Shown here: positions 25,998-35,294 of the stretch, piece by piece
Layout: every line of letters begins with the position of its first letter
Position numbering within the stretch: position 1 is the stretch's first letter
From: UBA4877 sp002399285
Lineage (GTDB): Bacteria; Bacillota; Thermoanaerobacteria; Thermoanaerobacterales; UBA4877
Reading direction: 5' to 3'
Assembly (NCBI GenBank): GCA_036771835.1
Contig: DAIPGN010000002.1
Coordinates: forward strand, 1-64,000
DNA length: 64,000 nucleotides
The notes under the pieces: model-generated
What the model was told of the DNA's origin: nothing
What the model saw: the letters and a program-made list of their open reading frames with translations, nothing else
Database searches by the model: none
Position numbers and translations under genes: made by a program

Positions 25998-27161
25998 CTA
26001 CTCATAATGCAGCGCATCTATGGGGTTTAACTTGGCCGCCCTGTTGGCGGGATATATGCCGAACACTATGCCCACCAGCAGCGCAAATCCGAATGATATC
26101 CCCACCGTCAAAGGTGTGGTCTTGGTGGGAAAATTCGCAACGGATGAGAGTATCTTTGACAGGGCAAACCCGACGCCTATGCCTATCACCCCTCCCAGCC
26201 CGGAGAGCACGGAGGACTCTATGAGAAACTGGGTCAGTATATCCTTCTTCTTAGCGCCTATGGCCTTCCTTATGCCTATCTCTCTCGTTCGCTCGGTAAC
26301 GGTGACCAGCATTATATTCATAATGCCTATGCCGCCCACCAGCAGGGATATGCCGGCTATGCCGCCCAGCATCATGGTCATGACGGACGTCGACTGACGC
26401 ACCGTATCCAAGAGTTCGGTCTGGTCAAATACATTGAATGAGTCCTCATCACCGGTGATGTGCTTTAGCTCGGCCTCCAAGAGCGCCTTGGCAGACTCGA
26501 CGGAGCCCTCCGACGAGGCCTGTACAGTGATGGATCGTATGGCGCCTGTCCTAAACAACCTCTGCGCCGTGGTTATGGGGACTATCACCATATCGTCCTG
26601 CGACCCCATCATGCTGCTGCCCTTTGATGCCAGCAGGCCTATGATGGTAAAGTTATTGCCCTCCAGCTTTATGGTCTCGCCGACCGGATTGAGCATGCCC
26701 AGCTCCTTGGCCGTCTCCGTACCCAAAACGGCGACCCTCGCCCTGCTGTCCAGATCAGCCTCAGTAATAGACCTTCCCGACTGCATTTCCCTGTCGTTTA
26801 TAGTGAAATAATCGGGATTTGTTCCCGTTATGCCGGTACTATAGGTCTTGGCCATAAATTTTACCGTCATGCCGGTATTCACGGTAGGCGCGATAGCCGA
26901 TATATACGGATTCTTGAGATTCATGGCCTCCTGATAGGTAAAATCAGATTTTGTTCCCCTGCCCATCAGATTTACGTTCAGTATATTGGAGCCCATGCCT
27001 TCCAGCTGGCTGGTCACCTGCGACGTGGCCCCCGAGGCAAAGGAGACCAAGGCGATCACCGAGGATACGCCTATTATTATGCCCAGCATAGTTAGAAAAG
27101 AACGCATTTTGTTGTCTATTATTCCTCTCAATGCCAGCTTGATCAGCTGCAGCAGATTCAT
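25998..27161 (-). CDS. MacB/FtsX-type ABC exporter permease
   Basis: A 387-residue permease with one N-terminal span (MRSFLTMLGIIIGVSSVIALVSF), a large extracytoplasmic MacB_PCD domain and three C-terminal spans including the conserved ERTREIGIRKAIGAKKKDIL loop. It overlaps the ATPase gene by 4 bases and forms a MacAB-like system with the upstream adaptor. Such systems export peptides or antibiotics, or carry signals by mechanotransmission. Confidence 0.93.
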   Translation of the reverse strand: MNLLQLIKLALRGIIDNKMRSFLTMLGIIIGVSSVIALVSFASGATSQVTSQLEGMGSNILNVNLMGRGTKSDFTYQEAMNLKNPYISAIAPTVNTGMTVKFMAKTYSTGITGTNPDYFTINDREMQSGRSITEADLDSRARVAVLGTETAKELGMLNPVGETIKLEGNNFTIIGLLASKGSSMMGSQDDMVIVPITTAQRLFRTGAIRSITVQASSEGSVESAKALLEAELKHITGDEDSFNVFDQTELLDTVRQSTSVMTMMLGGIAGISLLVGGIGIMNIMLVTVTERTREIGIRKAIGAKKKDILTQFLIESSVLSGLGGVIGIGVGFALSKILSSVANFPTKTTPLTVGISFGFALLVGIVFGIYPANRAAKLNPIDALHYE

Positions 27162-27835
27162 GCGACCACCTCGTCCCTTAATATCTTGCCGTCCAGAATA
27201 TGCACTATCCTCTTTGCCTCATTGGCTATGCTCATGTCATGGGTTATGAGGATTACCGTCCTTCCCGCTTCGTTGAATTCCTTCAGCATATCCATTATCT
27301 CATGGGCAGAGTGGCTGTCTAAGTTGCCCGTTGGCTCATCGGCCAGGATTATATTGGGCTGTCCCACTATGGCTCTGGCTATGGCAACCCTCTGCTGCTG
27401 TCCGCCCGACATCTCTATGGGCTTGTGATTTATCCTGTCGGCCAGGCCGACCCTTTCCAGCGCCTCTGCGCACCTTTTCCTGCGCTCGCTCGCCGGCATG
27501 CCCCTGTATATCAGCGGCAGCTCCACATTCTCCGCGGCGGTCATCCGCGGCAGCAGATTGAATTCCTGAAACACGAAGCCTATCTCCCTGTTCCTGATCT
27601 CCGCAAGTTTATCCTGCTTTAGCTTGGAGATCTCGCCGCCGTTCAGCATATAGGTCCCCGATGTAGGCGTGTCGAGGCAGCCGAGCAGATGCATGAACGT
27701 GGACTTGCCTGAGCCGGAGGGCCCGGTTATGGCGACGAACTCTCCTTCGGCTATGTCGATGCTGACGCCGTCTAAGGCCCTCACCTCCACCTTACCCATG
27801 CGGTATATCTTGCTCATATCCTCAATGTGTATCAT
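27158..27835 (-). CDS. MacB/LolD-type ABC transporter ATP-binding protein
   Basis: A 225-residue ATPase with Walker A GPSGSGKST, Q-loop VFQEFNLL, signature EMSGGQQQRVAIARA, Walker B IILADEPTGNLD and the H-loop LITHD. The second ATG is preferred because GAGGGGCG precedes it. It energises the FtsX-type permease encoded next. Its start follows the adaptor gene's stop codon by about 10 bases. Confidence 0.95.
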   Translation of the reverse strand: MIHIEDMSKIYRMGKVEVRALDGVSIDIAEGEFVAITGPSGSGKSTFMHLLGCLDTPTSGTYMLNGGEISKLKQDKLAEIRNREIGFVFQEFNLLPRMTAAENVELPLIYRGMPASERRKRCAEALERVGLADRINHKPIEMSGGQQQRVAIARAIVGQPNIILADEPTGNLDSHSAHEIMDMLKEFNEAGRTVILITHDMSIANEAKRIVHILDGKILRDEVVA

Positions 27836-27846
27836 GGTATCGCCCC

Positions 27847-29400
27847 TCATCGTCTCGACCTGACCTCAGCTTCCCCACCACCGCCGCCGGGACCCATGAA
27901 CATGCCTCCGCTGTTTCCCGCAGTGACCTCGACCTCGTCGCCCTCTTTAAGACCGGAGGTCACCTCCGCATAATTTTCGTTGGTAAGCCCCGTCTCCACC
28001 TTCACCGGCTTGTCGGAACCGACCTTCGTCACAAAAGCATTGCGTCCTTCGTATTTCAGCGCCTCTATAGGCACGAGCAGCACATTATCCTTCTTTTCCA
28101 GAATAATGTCCGCATTCGCGGTCATACCGGCCTTCAGCTCCGGCGTTTTGTCCAGCGTTACCTTTACGTCGAAGGTGGATACGCCGTTCTCCGCCTTGCC
28201 CTCGTCGGCTATATCCGCGATCACGCCCTTAAAAGTCTTGCCCTCCACGGCGTCGGAGGTGATGATCACGCTCTGGCCCGTCTGCAGCTTGCTCACGTCC
28301 ATCTCGTCCACCGGTATTATGACGTTCATCGAGCTGTAATCCACTATGCGGGCATCCACCGTATTGGCATCCAGCGATATGCTGGACAGATCGTCGCCGG
28401 CGTTTACGTTCTGCGCGACCAGAGTCCCCGAAATGGGAGCGTAGACATACATATCGCTCAGTTCCTTCTGCTTGGAGCTTATATCCGAATTGGCCTGATC
28501 GATCTTCAGCTTTTGCAGTTCTATCTGTTCATCTATGTTGTCCGAGTGTACGGCCGCTATCAGCTGACCCTTTTTGACTATATCGTTCGCCTTCACATAC
28601 AGCTTTTTCACATCGCCCGATAAAACGGCCTTTACATTATCCACGTCCGCCCTCTCCAACGCAGTGGTCGTAAACGCCTGCACGTTTCCCGCCGAGGTAA
28701 TCACCGAAGCGTTTACGCTTTCGCCGCCCTTCAAGCTGCCCGGATTCTTTATCTGTACCTCTATATTATATAAAATACCTCCTCCCGTGGTCGGCTGAGG
28801 ACTTGCATCCACGCCGGTAACGGTCCCGGTAATATTGGCAATATACGACGGCAGAAATACGTTGACCTTATCGCCCACTTTTACAGAACCTATCTCCGAC
28901 TGGGTTATGCCTGCCGTAAATTTAAAATTGCCGTCCGACTCGATGGTGGCTATCAGGCCCCCCTCGTTTACCGAATCACCCTCCTTGACGTTGACGGCCG
29001 TTATCCTGCCGTTTATCGGCGAGGTGACCTTTTCTCCCGCCTTCTGCTTGTTTAAGTCATTCATTTCCATATTGAGCTGTTTTAGATTGAGTTCCGACTG
29101 CTTAAGGGAAAGGGATACGTTATCATCCGTTATAACATACATAAGGTCCCCCTTGTTCAGCAGATCACCTTCTTTATAATTAACCTGCGCCAGTTTCCCG
29201 CTTCTCTTCAGTCTGATCGTTTCCTCATCGGCCGCCGCCAAAGTGCCGGAGCCGCTTATCTTATTCTCTATGGACCCCTTGGTCACCTTGACCGTGGCCG
29301 TAGCCGCATTATCGCCCTGCGCGTTTTTTACTCCCGCCGAACATCCCGTCAATGACAATATCAATGTCAACACTAAAATTATGTAAGAGAATTTTTTCAA
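27847..29400 (-). CDS. HlyD-family adaptor lipoprotein of the MacAB-like exporter
   Basis: A 517-residue adaptor, longer than the usual 350-400. The lipobox SLTGC puts the lipid at Cys20. Two sets of lipoyl/biotinyl-like half motifs are seen (TSPINGRITAVNVKEGDSVNEGG near 120; APISGTLVAQNVNAGDDLSSI near 320), so the adaptor has a duplicated hairpin region. The C-terminus is Gly-rich (GGMFMGPGGGGGE). TTG start with GAGGAGGG upstream. Together the three genes make an export system with no outer membrane component. Confidence 0.9.
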   Translation of the reverse strand: MKKFSYIILVLTLILSLTGCSAGVKNAQGDNAATATVKVTKGSIENKISGSGTLAAADEETIRLKRSGKLAQVNYKEGDLLNKGDLMYVITDDNVSLSLKQSELNLKQLNMEMNDLNKQKAGEKVTSPINGRITAVNVKEGDSVNEGGLIATIESDGNFKFTAGITQSEIGSVKVGDKVNVFLPSYIANITGTVTGVDASPQPTTGGGILYNIEVQIKNPGSLKGGESVNASVITSAGNVQAFTTTALERADVDNVKAVLSGDVKKLYVKANDIVKKGQLIAAVHSDNIDEQIELQKLKIDQANSDISSKQKELSDMYVYAPISGTLVAQNVNAGDDLSSISLDANTVDARIVDYSSMNVIIPVDEMDVSKLQTGQSVIITSDAVEGKTFKGVIADIADEGKAENGVSTFDVKVTLDKTPELKAGMTANADIILEKKDNVLLVPIEALKYEGRNAFVTKVGSDKPVKVETGLTNENYAEVTSGLKEGDEVEVTAGNSGGMFMGPGGGGGEAEVRSRR

Positions 29401-29529
29401 TGATCTCCCTCCTCGAATCCATTATAGCAGAAAATAATGGGTATAATTAGTAAATAAATTGTTAACTTTTATTAACTGGACTGCCTTTGCCTATTATGCT
29501 AAAATGAGTGTACTTTAAGGAGGTCCAAA

Positions 29530-31227
29530 ATGCGAAATTTGCTCTGTATTCTGCTTATATTTATTATAGCGCTGCCCATGCCCGGATGCGCCGTACGGAA
29601 CGCCTCGCCAAAACAGCCCGACGGCAGGTTTTACGACGTCATAGTTTTCGGCGCCGGTCCCGAGGGGATAGCCGCCGGCGTATCTGCTTCACGAAACGGC
29701 CTCAAGACGCTTCTGGTAGAGCGCAGCGGTAAGATCGGCGGCCTGTATACGCGGGCGGGACTGAACACCATAGATATGAACTTCGGTCCCGATAAGGAAC
29801 TGCTTACCAAAGGCATATTCGAGAATTTCTACAATGCCCTCGGCAGCGATTCCTTCGACATTGGCAGAGCCGAAGGTATATTCAGCCGCATGCTGACAAA
29901 TGCGGGCGTGTATCTGATGCTGAATGCGGACGTGGGAAAACCGGAAGTGGAAGACGGAAAGATCACCGGCATCGAGATCAACGGGGCTAAATACAGGGCA
30001 AAGAGATATATAGACGCCACGGAGGACGCAGATATAGCGGCGATGTCAGGCGTTCCCTATACCTATGGACAGGAAGATATAGGACATCCCGAAAGGGTGA
30101 TGGCACCCACAATGGTATTCAAGCTGGAAGGGGTCGACTGGAACAAGGTAAGACGCTATTTGAATACGGACGACAGCAAGGAGACCGGCGCCAACGACCG
30201 CTCGGCATGGGGATATCATGAAATGTATAAATATAAGCCGAAAGACCCCGATATACTGATGCGCGGTCTCAATATGGGCAGGCAGGACGATGGCAGCGTG
30301 CTGGTAAATTCCATGCTGATCTACAACGTCGACATTATGGATAAGGATTCCCGTGAAAAAGCCGTGGAGAAGGCCACGCGGGAGCTGCCCTATGTAATAG
30401 AGTACATGCATAAGCTGCCCGGGCTGGAAGATGTGCGCTTGGCCGGCATTATGGACGAATTCTATTCGAGAGAATCGCGGCATATAATAGGCGAATACAG
30501 GCTCAGCTTAGACGACGTGCTGGAAAACAGATACTTCGGCGATGCGGTGGTACTGGGAAGCTATTCCGTCGATATACAGGCGTTCATGCGCGGCAACTTC
30601 GGGTGGATCTTGGGAAAGCCCCAGGTATACTCCATACCTTTCCGCTGCCTTGTTCCCAAGAAGATAGACAATCTTCTCGTGGCGGGAAGAAGCGCGTCTT
30701 TTGACTCTCTGGCCTCCGGTTCTGCCAGGGTCGTGCCGGTGGGCATGGACGAAGGCCAGGCCGCAGGCGCAGCCGCCAAGATCTCTATAAAGAAGAATAT
30801 GCCCTTCCGTCAAATGGCATACGACGAGGGCACGGTAGATCAGCTGCAAAAACTGCTGACCAAACAGGGCGCATATATAAAGGATTATGAGGCCACGCCC
30901 GATATAGTGAAGTCTCCCTATTACCCATATATAAAGAGGCTGCGCCGGTACGGATATATACAGGGCAGTTATGGCAACGACTACCGGCTGGATGAAGTGA
31001 TATCCCGCGACGATTTTACCAAGATATTCAACTCCATAATGGCCGACCATATAGCTAACTATGAATGGCTGCCCGGCAAAGTGAGCGGCATGCCGATGAC
31101 GTACGGCCAGGCCGGAGAAATATTTAAAGACTATGGCATAAACTTTGAGTTATCCAATTCCGACGAAGAGCTGTACTATAAGGACGCATATAAGCTGCTG
31201 TGTACGGTGTTGGATCAGATAGAGTGA
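29530..31227 (+). CDS. FAD-dependent oxidoreductase, predicted lipoprotein
   Basis: A 565-residue protein. The lipobox PMPGC gives lipidated Cys20, so the enzyme is probably outside the membrane. The Rossmann motif VIVFGAGPEGIAAGVSASRNG (Gly41, 43, 46) and the later DNLLVAGRSASFDSLASGSARV block are typical of the FAD_oxidored family (PF12831). The last roughly 110 residues contain an SLH-like motif (PYIKRLRRYGYIQGSYGND) that may aid wall attachment. The substrate and electron acceptor are unknown. AGGAGG lies before the ATG; it is monocistronic and divergent from the exporter. Confidence 0.85.
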   Translation: MRNLLCILLIFIIALPMPGCAVRNASPKQPDGRFYDVIVFGAGPEGIAAGVSASRNGLKTLLVERSGKIGGLYTRAGLNTIDMNFGPDKELLTKGIFENFYNALGSDSFDIGRAEGIFSRMLTNAGVYLMLNADVGKPEVEDGKITGIEINGAKYRAKRYIDATEDADIAAMSGVPYTYGQEDIGHPERVMAPTMVFKLEGVDWNKVRRYLNTDDSKETGANDRSAWGYHEMYKYKPKDPDILMRGLNMGRQDDGSVLVNSMLIYNVDIMDKDSREKAVEKATRELPYVIEYMHKLPGLEDVRLAGIMDEFYSRESRHIIGEYRLSLDDVLENRYFGDAVVLGSYSVDIQAFMRGNFGWILGKPQVYSIPFRCLVPKKIDNLLVAGRSASFDSLASGSARVVPVGMDEGQAAGAAAKISIKKNMPFRQMAYDEGTVDQLQKLLTKQGAYIKDYEATPDIVKSPYYPYIKRLRRYGYIQGSYGNDYRLDEVISRDDFTKIFNSIMADHIANYEWLPGKVSGMPMTYGQAGEIFKDYGINFELSNSDEELYYKDAYKLLCTVLDQIE

Positions 31228-31368
31228 AGATGAACTAAAATCCGCGTCGGTTAATAATAATTCCCTCCGATACCATATTCTGCTCATTGTATGCATTTGC
31301 CCGGCAATGTATAATTGTTTGTTAGTAATACCCTGTTTTATATCAAATATGGAAGGTATGACAACATT

Positions 31369-32688
31369 ATGCACGGAAAACATTATAAGAAAAGAAACTT
31401 TTCGGGTAAGGCAATAATAATCCTCATCGTTATAATTGCGGCCTCAATCATCTCGGCCGCCATAGCCTACACGTATGCCGTTAAAAATAATCCGCAGGTA
31501 CCCGGCCAGAGCGATACGCCCACTGTACCCAGCGAAGGAGGCAATACCGCAGAGAACAAACACCAGCCCACCGCCGAGGAAGAAGCGGATAAGCTTGTCT
31601 CCGGCATGTCTCTGGAGGAAAAGATCGGACAGATGGTGATCATAGGATTCAAAGGATATGACGCAGATGCAAATACGGCATCGCTGATAGAGGATAAGCA
31701 TATCGGCGGCATCATACTGTTCGAGCGGAATATAGAGAACGACAAACAGCTGGTAGACCTCAACAATCAACTGAAATCGCTCAATAAAGACAACAAATTG
31801 CCGCTCTTCATATCGGCGGACCATGAGGGAGGCCGAATAGCGCGTCTGCCCGCAAGGGCGACGGACTTCCCGTCCAATCTGACCATAGGCAAAAAGAATT
31901 CGTCCGATCTGTCCTACCAAGTAGGCCAGGTCCTTGGAAGCGAAATGGCGGCGTACGGATTCAACCTTGACTTTGCTCCCGTAGCGGACATCTTCAGCAA
32001 TCCCAAAAATACGGTGATAGGCGACCGTTCCTTCGGCAAGGACCCCGATACGGTGAGCGGCCTGGCCGTTGCCACCATGAAAGGCATAAAATCGCAAGGA
32101 GTTGTCCCGGTGGTAAAGCACTTCCCCGGTCACGGCGATACCGCAGTGGATTCCCATGTGGACCTGCCCGTATCCTACAAAAGCATGAAGCAGCTAAAGT
32201 CGTTTGAGCTTCTGCCCTTTGAAAGCGCCATAGATCAGGGAGCCGATATGATGATGGTGGCCCACATAAAGCTTCCCGAGATAGATAAAACGGGTCTGCC
32301 AGCCTCCCTTTCCCATGCGGTCATAACCGGCCTGCTTCGCGATGATCTGGGTTTTAAGGGCGTTGTAATAACCGACGACCTTGAAATGGGCGCCATAGCC
32401 AAGCATTACGGTACCGGCGACGCGGCTGTAAAGGCCGTCGAAGCAGGCGCCGATATGGTGCTTGTCTGCCACACCTATGAAAGCCAGACAGAAGCCATAG
32501 ATGCCATAGCAAAGGCGGTAAAGAACGGTCAGATAAGCGAGGAGCGCATCGACGAATCGGTAAAACACATAGTCATGTTGAAGCAGAAATACAAGCTCTC
32601 CGATAAACCCGTAAACCTGAGCGGAGTCGAGGAAACTGTCGGAAGCGAGAAGCATCAAAGCATAGCTGATAAAGCAAGGGTAAAATGA
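31369..32688 (+). CDS. GH3-family beta-N-acetylhexosaminidase (NagZ-like), membrane-anchored
   Basis: A 439-residue protein starting at ATG MHGKHYKKRNF, preceded by GGAAGG; a longer frame begins in a region without a ribosome site. An N-terminal anchor (about 15-40) and a Ser/Pro linker precede the GH3 barrel. Catalytic motifs are KHFPGHGDTAVDSHVDLP (general acid/base His-Asp dyad of the NagZ type) and VITDDLEMGAI, with nucleophile Asp336. It removes GlcNAc from peptidoglycan fragments or chitooligosaccharides at the cell surface. The compact single domain is NagZ-like. Confidence 0.92.
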   Translation: MHGKHYKKRNFSGKAIIILIVIIAASIISAAIAYTYAVKNNPQVPGQSDTPTVPSEGGNTAENKHQPTAEEEADKLVSGMSLEEKIGQMVIIGFKGYDADANTASLIEDKHIGGIILFERNIENDKQLVDLNNQLKSLNKDNKLPLFISADHEGGRIARLPARATDFPSNLTIGKKNSSDLSYQVGQVLGSEMAAYGFNLDFAPVADIFSNPKNTVIGDRSFGKDPDTVSGLAVATMKGIKSQGVVPVVKHFPGHGDTAVDSHVDLPVSYKSMKQLKSFELLPFESAIDQGADMMMVAHIKLPEIDKTGLPASLSHAVITGLLRDDLGFKGVVITDDLEMGAIAKHYGTGDAAVKAVEAGADMVLVCHTYESQTEAIDAIAKAVKNGQISEERIDESVKHIVMLKQKYKLSDKPVNLSGVEETVGSEKHQSIADKARVK

Positions 32689-32708
32689 TAAAACAAAATT
32701 TGACGTAC

Positions 32709-32737
32709 AAAAACCGGTTCATAGCGGCCGGTTTTTT
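32709..32737 (+). terminator. Terminator of the GH3 gene
   Basis: AAACCGG pairs with CCGGTTT and is followed by Ts. The same hairpin with the following repeat recurs after the EFR1 gene. Confidence 0.75.
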
Positions 32738-32747
32738 ATATGGGTTT

Positions 32748-32840
32748 TCAGGCATCTTCAACCTGCGAAAGATGCCGGCAAGAGCATAAAGGCAACAAAT
32801 TGATGTCAAATCCCGGCATAGAAATTTCCACATCTTATGA
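32748..32840 (+). repeat. Second dispersed repeat family, copy 1
   Basis: Shared with copies at 34116-34185 and 39642-39740. The conserved core is CTGCGAAA-A/G-ATGCCGGCAAG, then TGTCAAATCCCGGC and TTCCACAT-TTATGA. This copy follows a terminator and runs up to the -10 box of the toxin-like gene. Confidence 0.65.
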
Positions 32841-32913
32841 TATAATCTGATATAGAGGGTAATCGAAAACAAGGTGCGGCCGCCGCCTTTTTACAGAGAT
32901 GAAGCGGTGCGAT

Positions 32914-33016
32914 ATGAACAATACATATGAAATTCTGCATCTTTTGTGTGACTATGGTGTATTTCTAATATTGCTTTTCCTTTATTGTTATCCTGTTAAA
33001 TAACGATAAAAAGTGA
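32914..33016 (+). pseudogene. Frameshifted small hydrophobic type I toxin (Hol_Tox-like)
   Basis: The ATG opens a 29-codon frame (MNNTYEILHLLCDYGVFLI, then hydrophobic). A single-base shift leads to FIVILLNNDKK and a stop at 33014-33016, giving the hydrophobic helix plus Lys/Asn-rich tail of the holin-like type I toxins. A TATAAT box is at 32841-32846, a hairpin leader follows, and the mRNA tail (AAAAAGTGAAAA, TCACCCTG) resembles the locus at 23.5-23.6 kb. The ribosome site is weak. Both the frameshift and a poorly conserved antisense partner suggest decay. Confidence 0.55.
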
Positions 33017-33237
33017 AAAATATAATCACCCTGTCTGGCATAATAACTGCAAAAATACGCAAATTCTATTATCATTTTTACTTGATACTGCCCGGCTATT
33101 TTTTGCTGCTTTATTGACCAAATCGGTTATTCATGATATAACGACATGCCGCAGGAAGAAGTCTATGGGGAAATGCTGCGGTATCTTGGATTGCTCAAAT
33201 CAGCCATGTATAAACCAAAATATACGGGAGGAGCACA

Positions 33238-34017
33238 ATGAAGATATTATATTTTACTGCAACCGGCAACAGCCTTGCCATAGCAAAGAAAATCGGCGGG
33301 GAGATGATCTCCATTCCACAGGCACTAAAGAACGATCAGTATGAATTTGAGGACGACGTCATCGGTCTGGTTTTCCCGACCTATTGCTGTTATCCTCCGA
33401 AAATCGTCCGCGACTTCATTGCGAAAGCAAAGCTGAAGGCAAACTATCTATTCGCCGTTGCCACCTACGGAAATGTTATGGGTAAAGGCGGCGACGGCGG
33501 CGAAATGCTTGAGTTTGACGAGATTGCAAAGGCCGCCGGTTACAATTTCAATTATCTGAATGCCATTCTTATGGTCGATAATTTCATTGACAATTTTGAA
33601 ATTGGTAAAGAGATCGAGAAGATCCCTTCCAAAAAAATTGATGACAATCTCGCAGTTATTATTGACAATATAAATGCAAAAAAAGACTATGTCAAAGATC
33701 CCGGGTTTTTCGGCAAAATGATGACTAGTATGTGTAAGGGGCTTGTCAAGTCACAAGATGAGGGCCTGGCCGCGCAGAAATTCATTGTCAGTGACGCTTG
33801 TGTCGGCTGCGGTACCTGCGCTAAAGTCTGTCCATATGGAAATATAACCATTAAAGACGGCAGACCGCAGTTCGGCACAAACTGCCTGAGCTGCTACGGC
33901 TGCATACACAGCTGTCCTCAGACTGCCATTCATAAGAAGAGTGAAAAAAGCGATAAGCGTTGGAGAAATTACAACGTCACTCTAAAGGAAATCATCGAAG
34001 CAAACAATCAAATTTAG
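33238..34017 (+). CDS. EFR1-family ferredoxin (flavodoxin-like plus two [4Fe-4S] clusters)
   Basis: A 259-residue protein. The N-terminal flavodoxin-like fold binds FMN (LYFTATGNSLAIAKKIG; FPTYCCYPPKIVRDFI), and the C-terminal ferredoxin region has CVGCGTCAKVCPYG and CLSCYGCIHSCPQ, two [4Fe-4S] binding sets. It is common in anaerobic Clostridia as an electron carrier of unknown partner. GGAGG lies before the ATG. The neighbours give no clear partner enzyme. Confidence 0.9.
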   Translation: MKILYFTATGNSLAIAKKIGGEMISIPQALKNDQYEFEDDVIGLVFPTYCCYPPKIVRDFIAKAKLKANYLFAVATYGNVMGKGGDGGEMLEFDEIAKAAGYNFNYLNAILMVDNFIDNFEIGKEIEKIPSKKIDDNLAVIIDNINAKKDYVKDPGFFGKMMTSMCKGLVKSQDEGLAAQKFIVSDACVGCGTCAKVCPYGNITIKDGRPQFGTNCLSCYGCIHSCPQTAIHKKSEKSDKRWRNYNVTLKEIIEANNQI

Positions 34018-34078
34018 CCAAAAATACTCTCGGCGGAAAGCATCAGAACATATATTAATATAACGGAATCCGGTACAC

Positions 34079-34106
34079 AAAACCGGCCCATTGCGGCTGG
34101 TTTTTT
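34079..34106 (+). terminator. Terminator of the EFR1 gene
   Basis: AAAACCGGC pairs imperfectly with GCTGGTTTTTT around CCATTGCG. The hairpin and the bases after it resemble the terminator and repeat at 32709-32840. Confidence 0.6.
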
Positions 34107-34115
34107 GTATGGATT

Positions 34116-34185
34116 TCCAGCACCCGCCATCTGCGAAAAATGCCGGCAAGAACATATGGACAGCAAGCCTATGTCAAGTCCTTGT
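34116..34185 (+). repeat. Second dispersed repeat family, copy 2 (short)
   Basis: It has CTGCGAAAAATGCCGGCAAG and the degenerate TGTCAAGTCC. Its right part overlaps the 3' end of the LysR gene on the other strand, so the last residues of that protein (KDLT) are coded by repeat-like sequence. Confidence 0.55.
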
Positions 34186-35119
34186 TAAATTCCCCATTGC
34201 CCTCTTTTGTGATCTCAGTGATCCTGTCTATGAAAAACCGTGCATATTCATTGGGATCATAATTTGTGCGGCAAATCCATCCAATTTCCTGAGTAATGTG
34301 AAAGTCCCGCAGTTCAATGGTTTTAAGCTGCGGATAAAAGGGCGTGAAGTGATAGGGCATGCGGGAGAGGGCGCCGATATTTACGGCATCGGTAGCGCTG
34401 ACGAGCTCCGTCATACCGGCCCTGTTGTCCACACGGATCACAGTATCGGCTTTCAGCGGGATGTTTCTGAGTGAAGTAACCAAGTTGGACTGATAATCTT
34501 CCTCATATAAAACCAACGGATAGGGTTCGATATCCCGCAGGGTGACATGATCCAGCTTCTTATGAAACAGGGGATTCCGGGAGCCGACGATGATCCAATA
34601 GCCGTCGTCCAGCAGCCTGTGATAAGCTACGCCTTTGCTTTCGAATAATTTCATCATAAAACTTTTCGTACTACTGAGAATGTACAGCACCCCAATATCA
34701 GACCGATTGGAGGCAACGTCCTCCAATATCTCCCCGCTGTTGGCTTCTCTGCAAAAGTAATTGGCAGGATCGGTCTTAAAATGGTTCACAAGCTCTATAA
34801 ATACATTCATGGCGAATTTGATATGGGAGTTTGACATGCTGAACGACATACGGTCAGATTCCCTTCTTGCGGCGAAAAGCTGCGGTATGATGGATATCTG
34901 ATTATAAAGCGGCTCAAGTACGGCCACCAGCTCCGTCCCAAAGTCTGTCAAGGTCATCCCCTTCGTTCCACGCTCAAAAATAGGACTGCCAAGTTCCTGC
35001 TCAAGGTTTCTGATGGACAGGCTGAGACTGGGCTGGGATATATACAAATTTTTAGCGGCCTTGCTCAAGGAACCTGTCTTCGCGATCTCTAATACCTGTT
35101 CTACCTGTTCGATCTTCAT
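34169..35119 (-). CDS. LysR-family transcriptional regulator
   Basis: A 316-residue regulator with the N-terminal HTH (TGSLSKAAKNLYISQPSLSLSIRNLEQEL, residues about 16-44) and a substrate-binding-like effector domain. It lies downstream of the glycerate kinase/enolase operon on the same strand but after its terminator, so it has its own promoter. It may regulate that operon in response to a hydroxy-acid, as linked LysR proteins often do; this is inference from position. AAGGG precedes the ATG. Confidence 0.9.
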   Translation of the reverse strand: MKIEQVEQVLEIAKTGSLSKAAKNLYISQPSLSLSIRNLEQELGSPIFERGTKGMTLTDFGTELVAVLEPLYNQISIIPQLFAARRESDRMSFSMSNSHIKFAMNVFIELVNHFKTDPANYFCREANSGEILEDVASNRSDIGVLYILSSTKSFMMKLFESKGVAYHRLLDDGYWIIVGSRNPLFHKKLDHVTLRDIEPYPLVLYEEDYQSNLVTSLRNIPLKADTVIRVDNRAGMTELVSATDAVNIGALSRMPYHFTPFYPQLKTIELRDFHITQEIGWICRTNYDPNEYARFFIDRITEITKEGNGEFNKDLT

Positions 35120-35211
35120 AAAAACATATCCCTTCTTAAGTTGCCTCTATGAAATATTTTATCATATATCGCAGCAGTAAGTCAGTATATAAAACCCGTT
35201 AAATTTACATA

Positions 35212-35261
35212 TAAAAGGGGGCATCCTTATGATGATAAATATTTTAACGGGATGCCCTCTT
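35212..35261 (-). terminator. Terminator of the enolase/glycerate kinase operon
   Basis: On the minus strand GGGCATCC and GGATGCCCCC pair across a 23-base AT-rich spacer and are followed by TTTTAT. Confidence 0.6.
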
Positions 35262-35294
35262 ATGTTCAATTCATATGTTTTTTATTTACGCATG

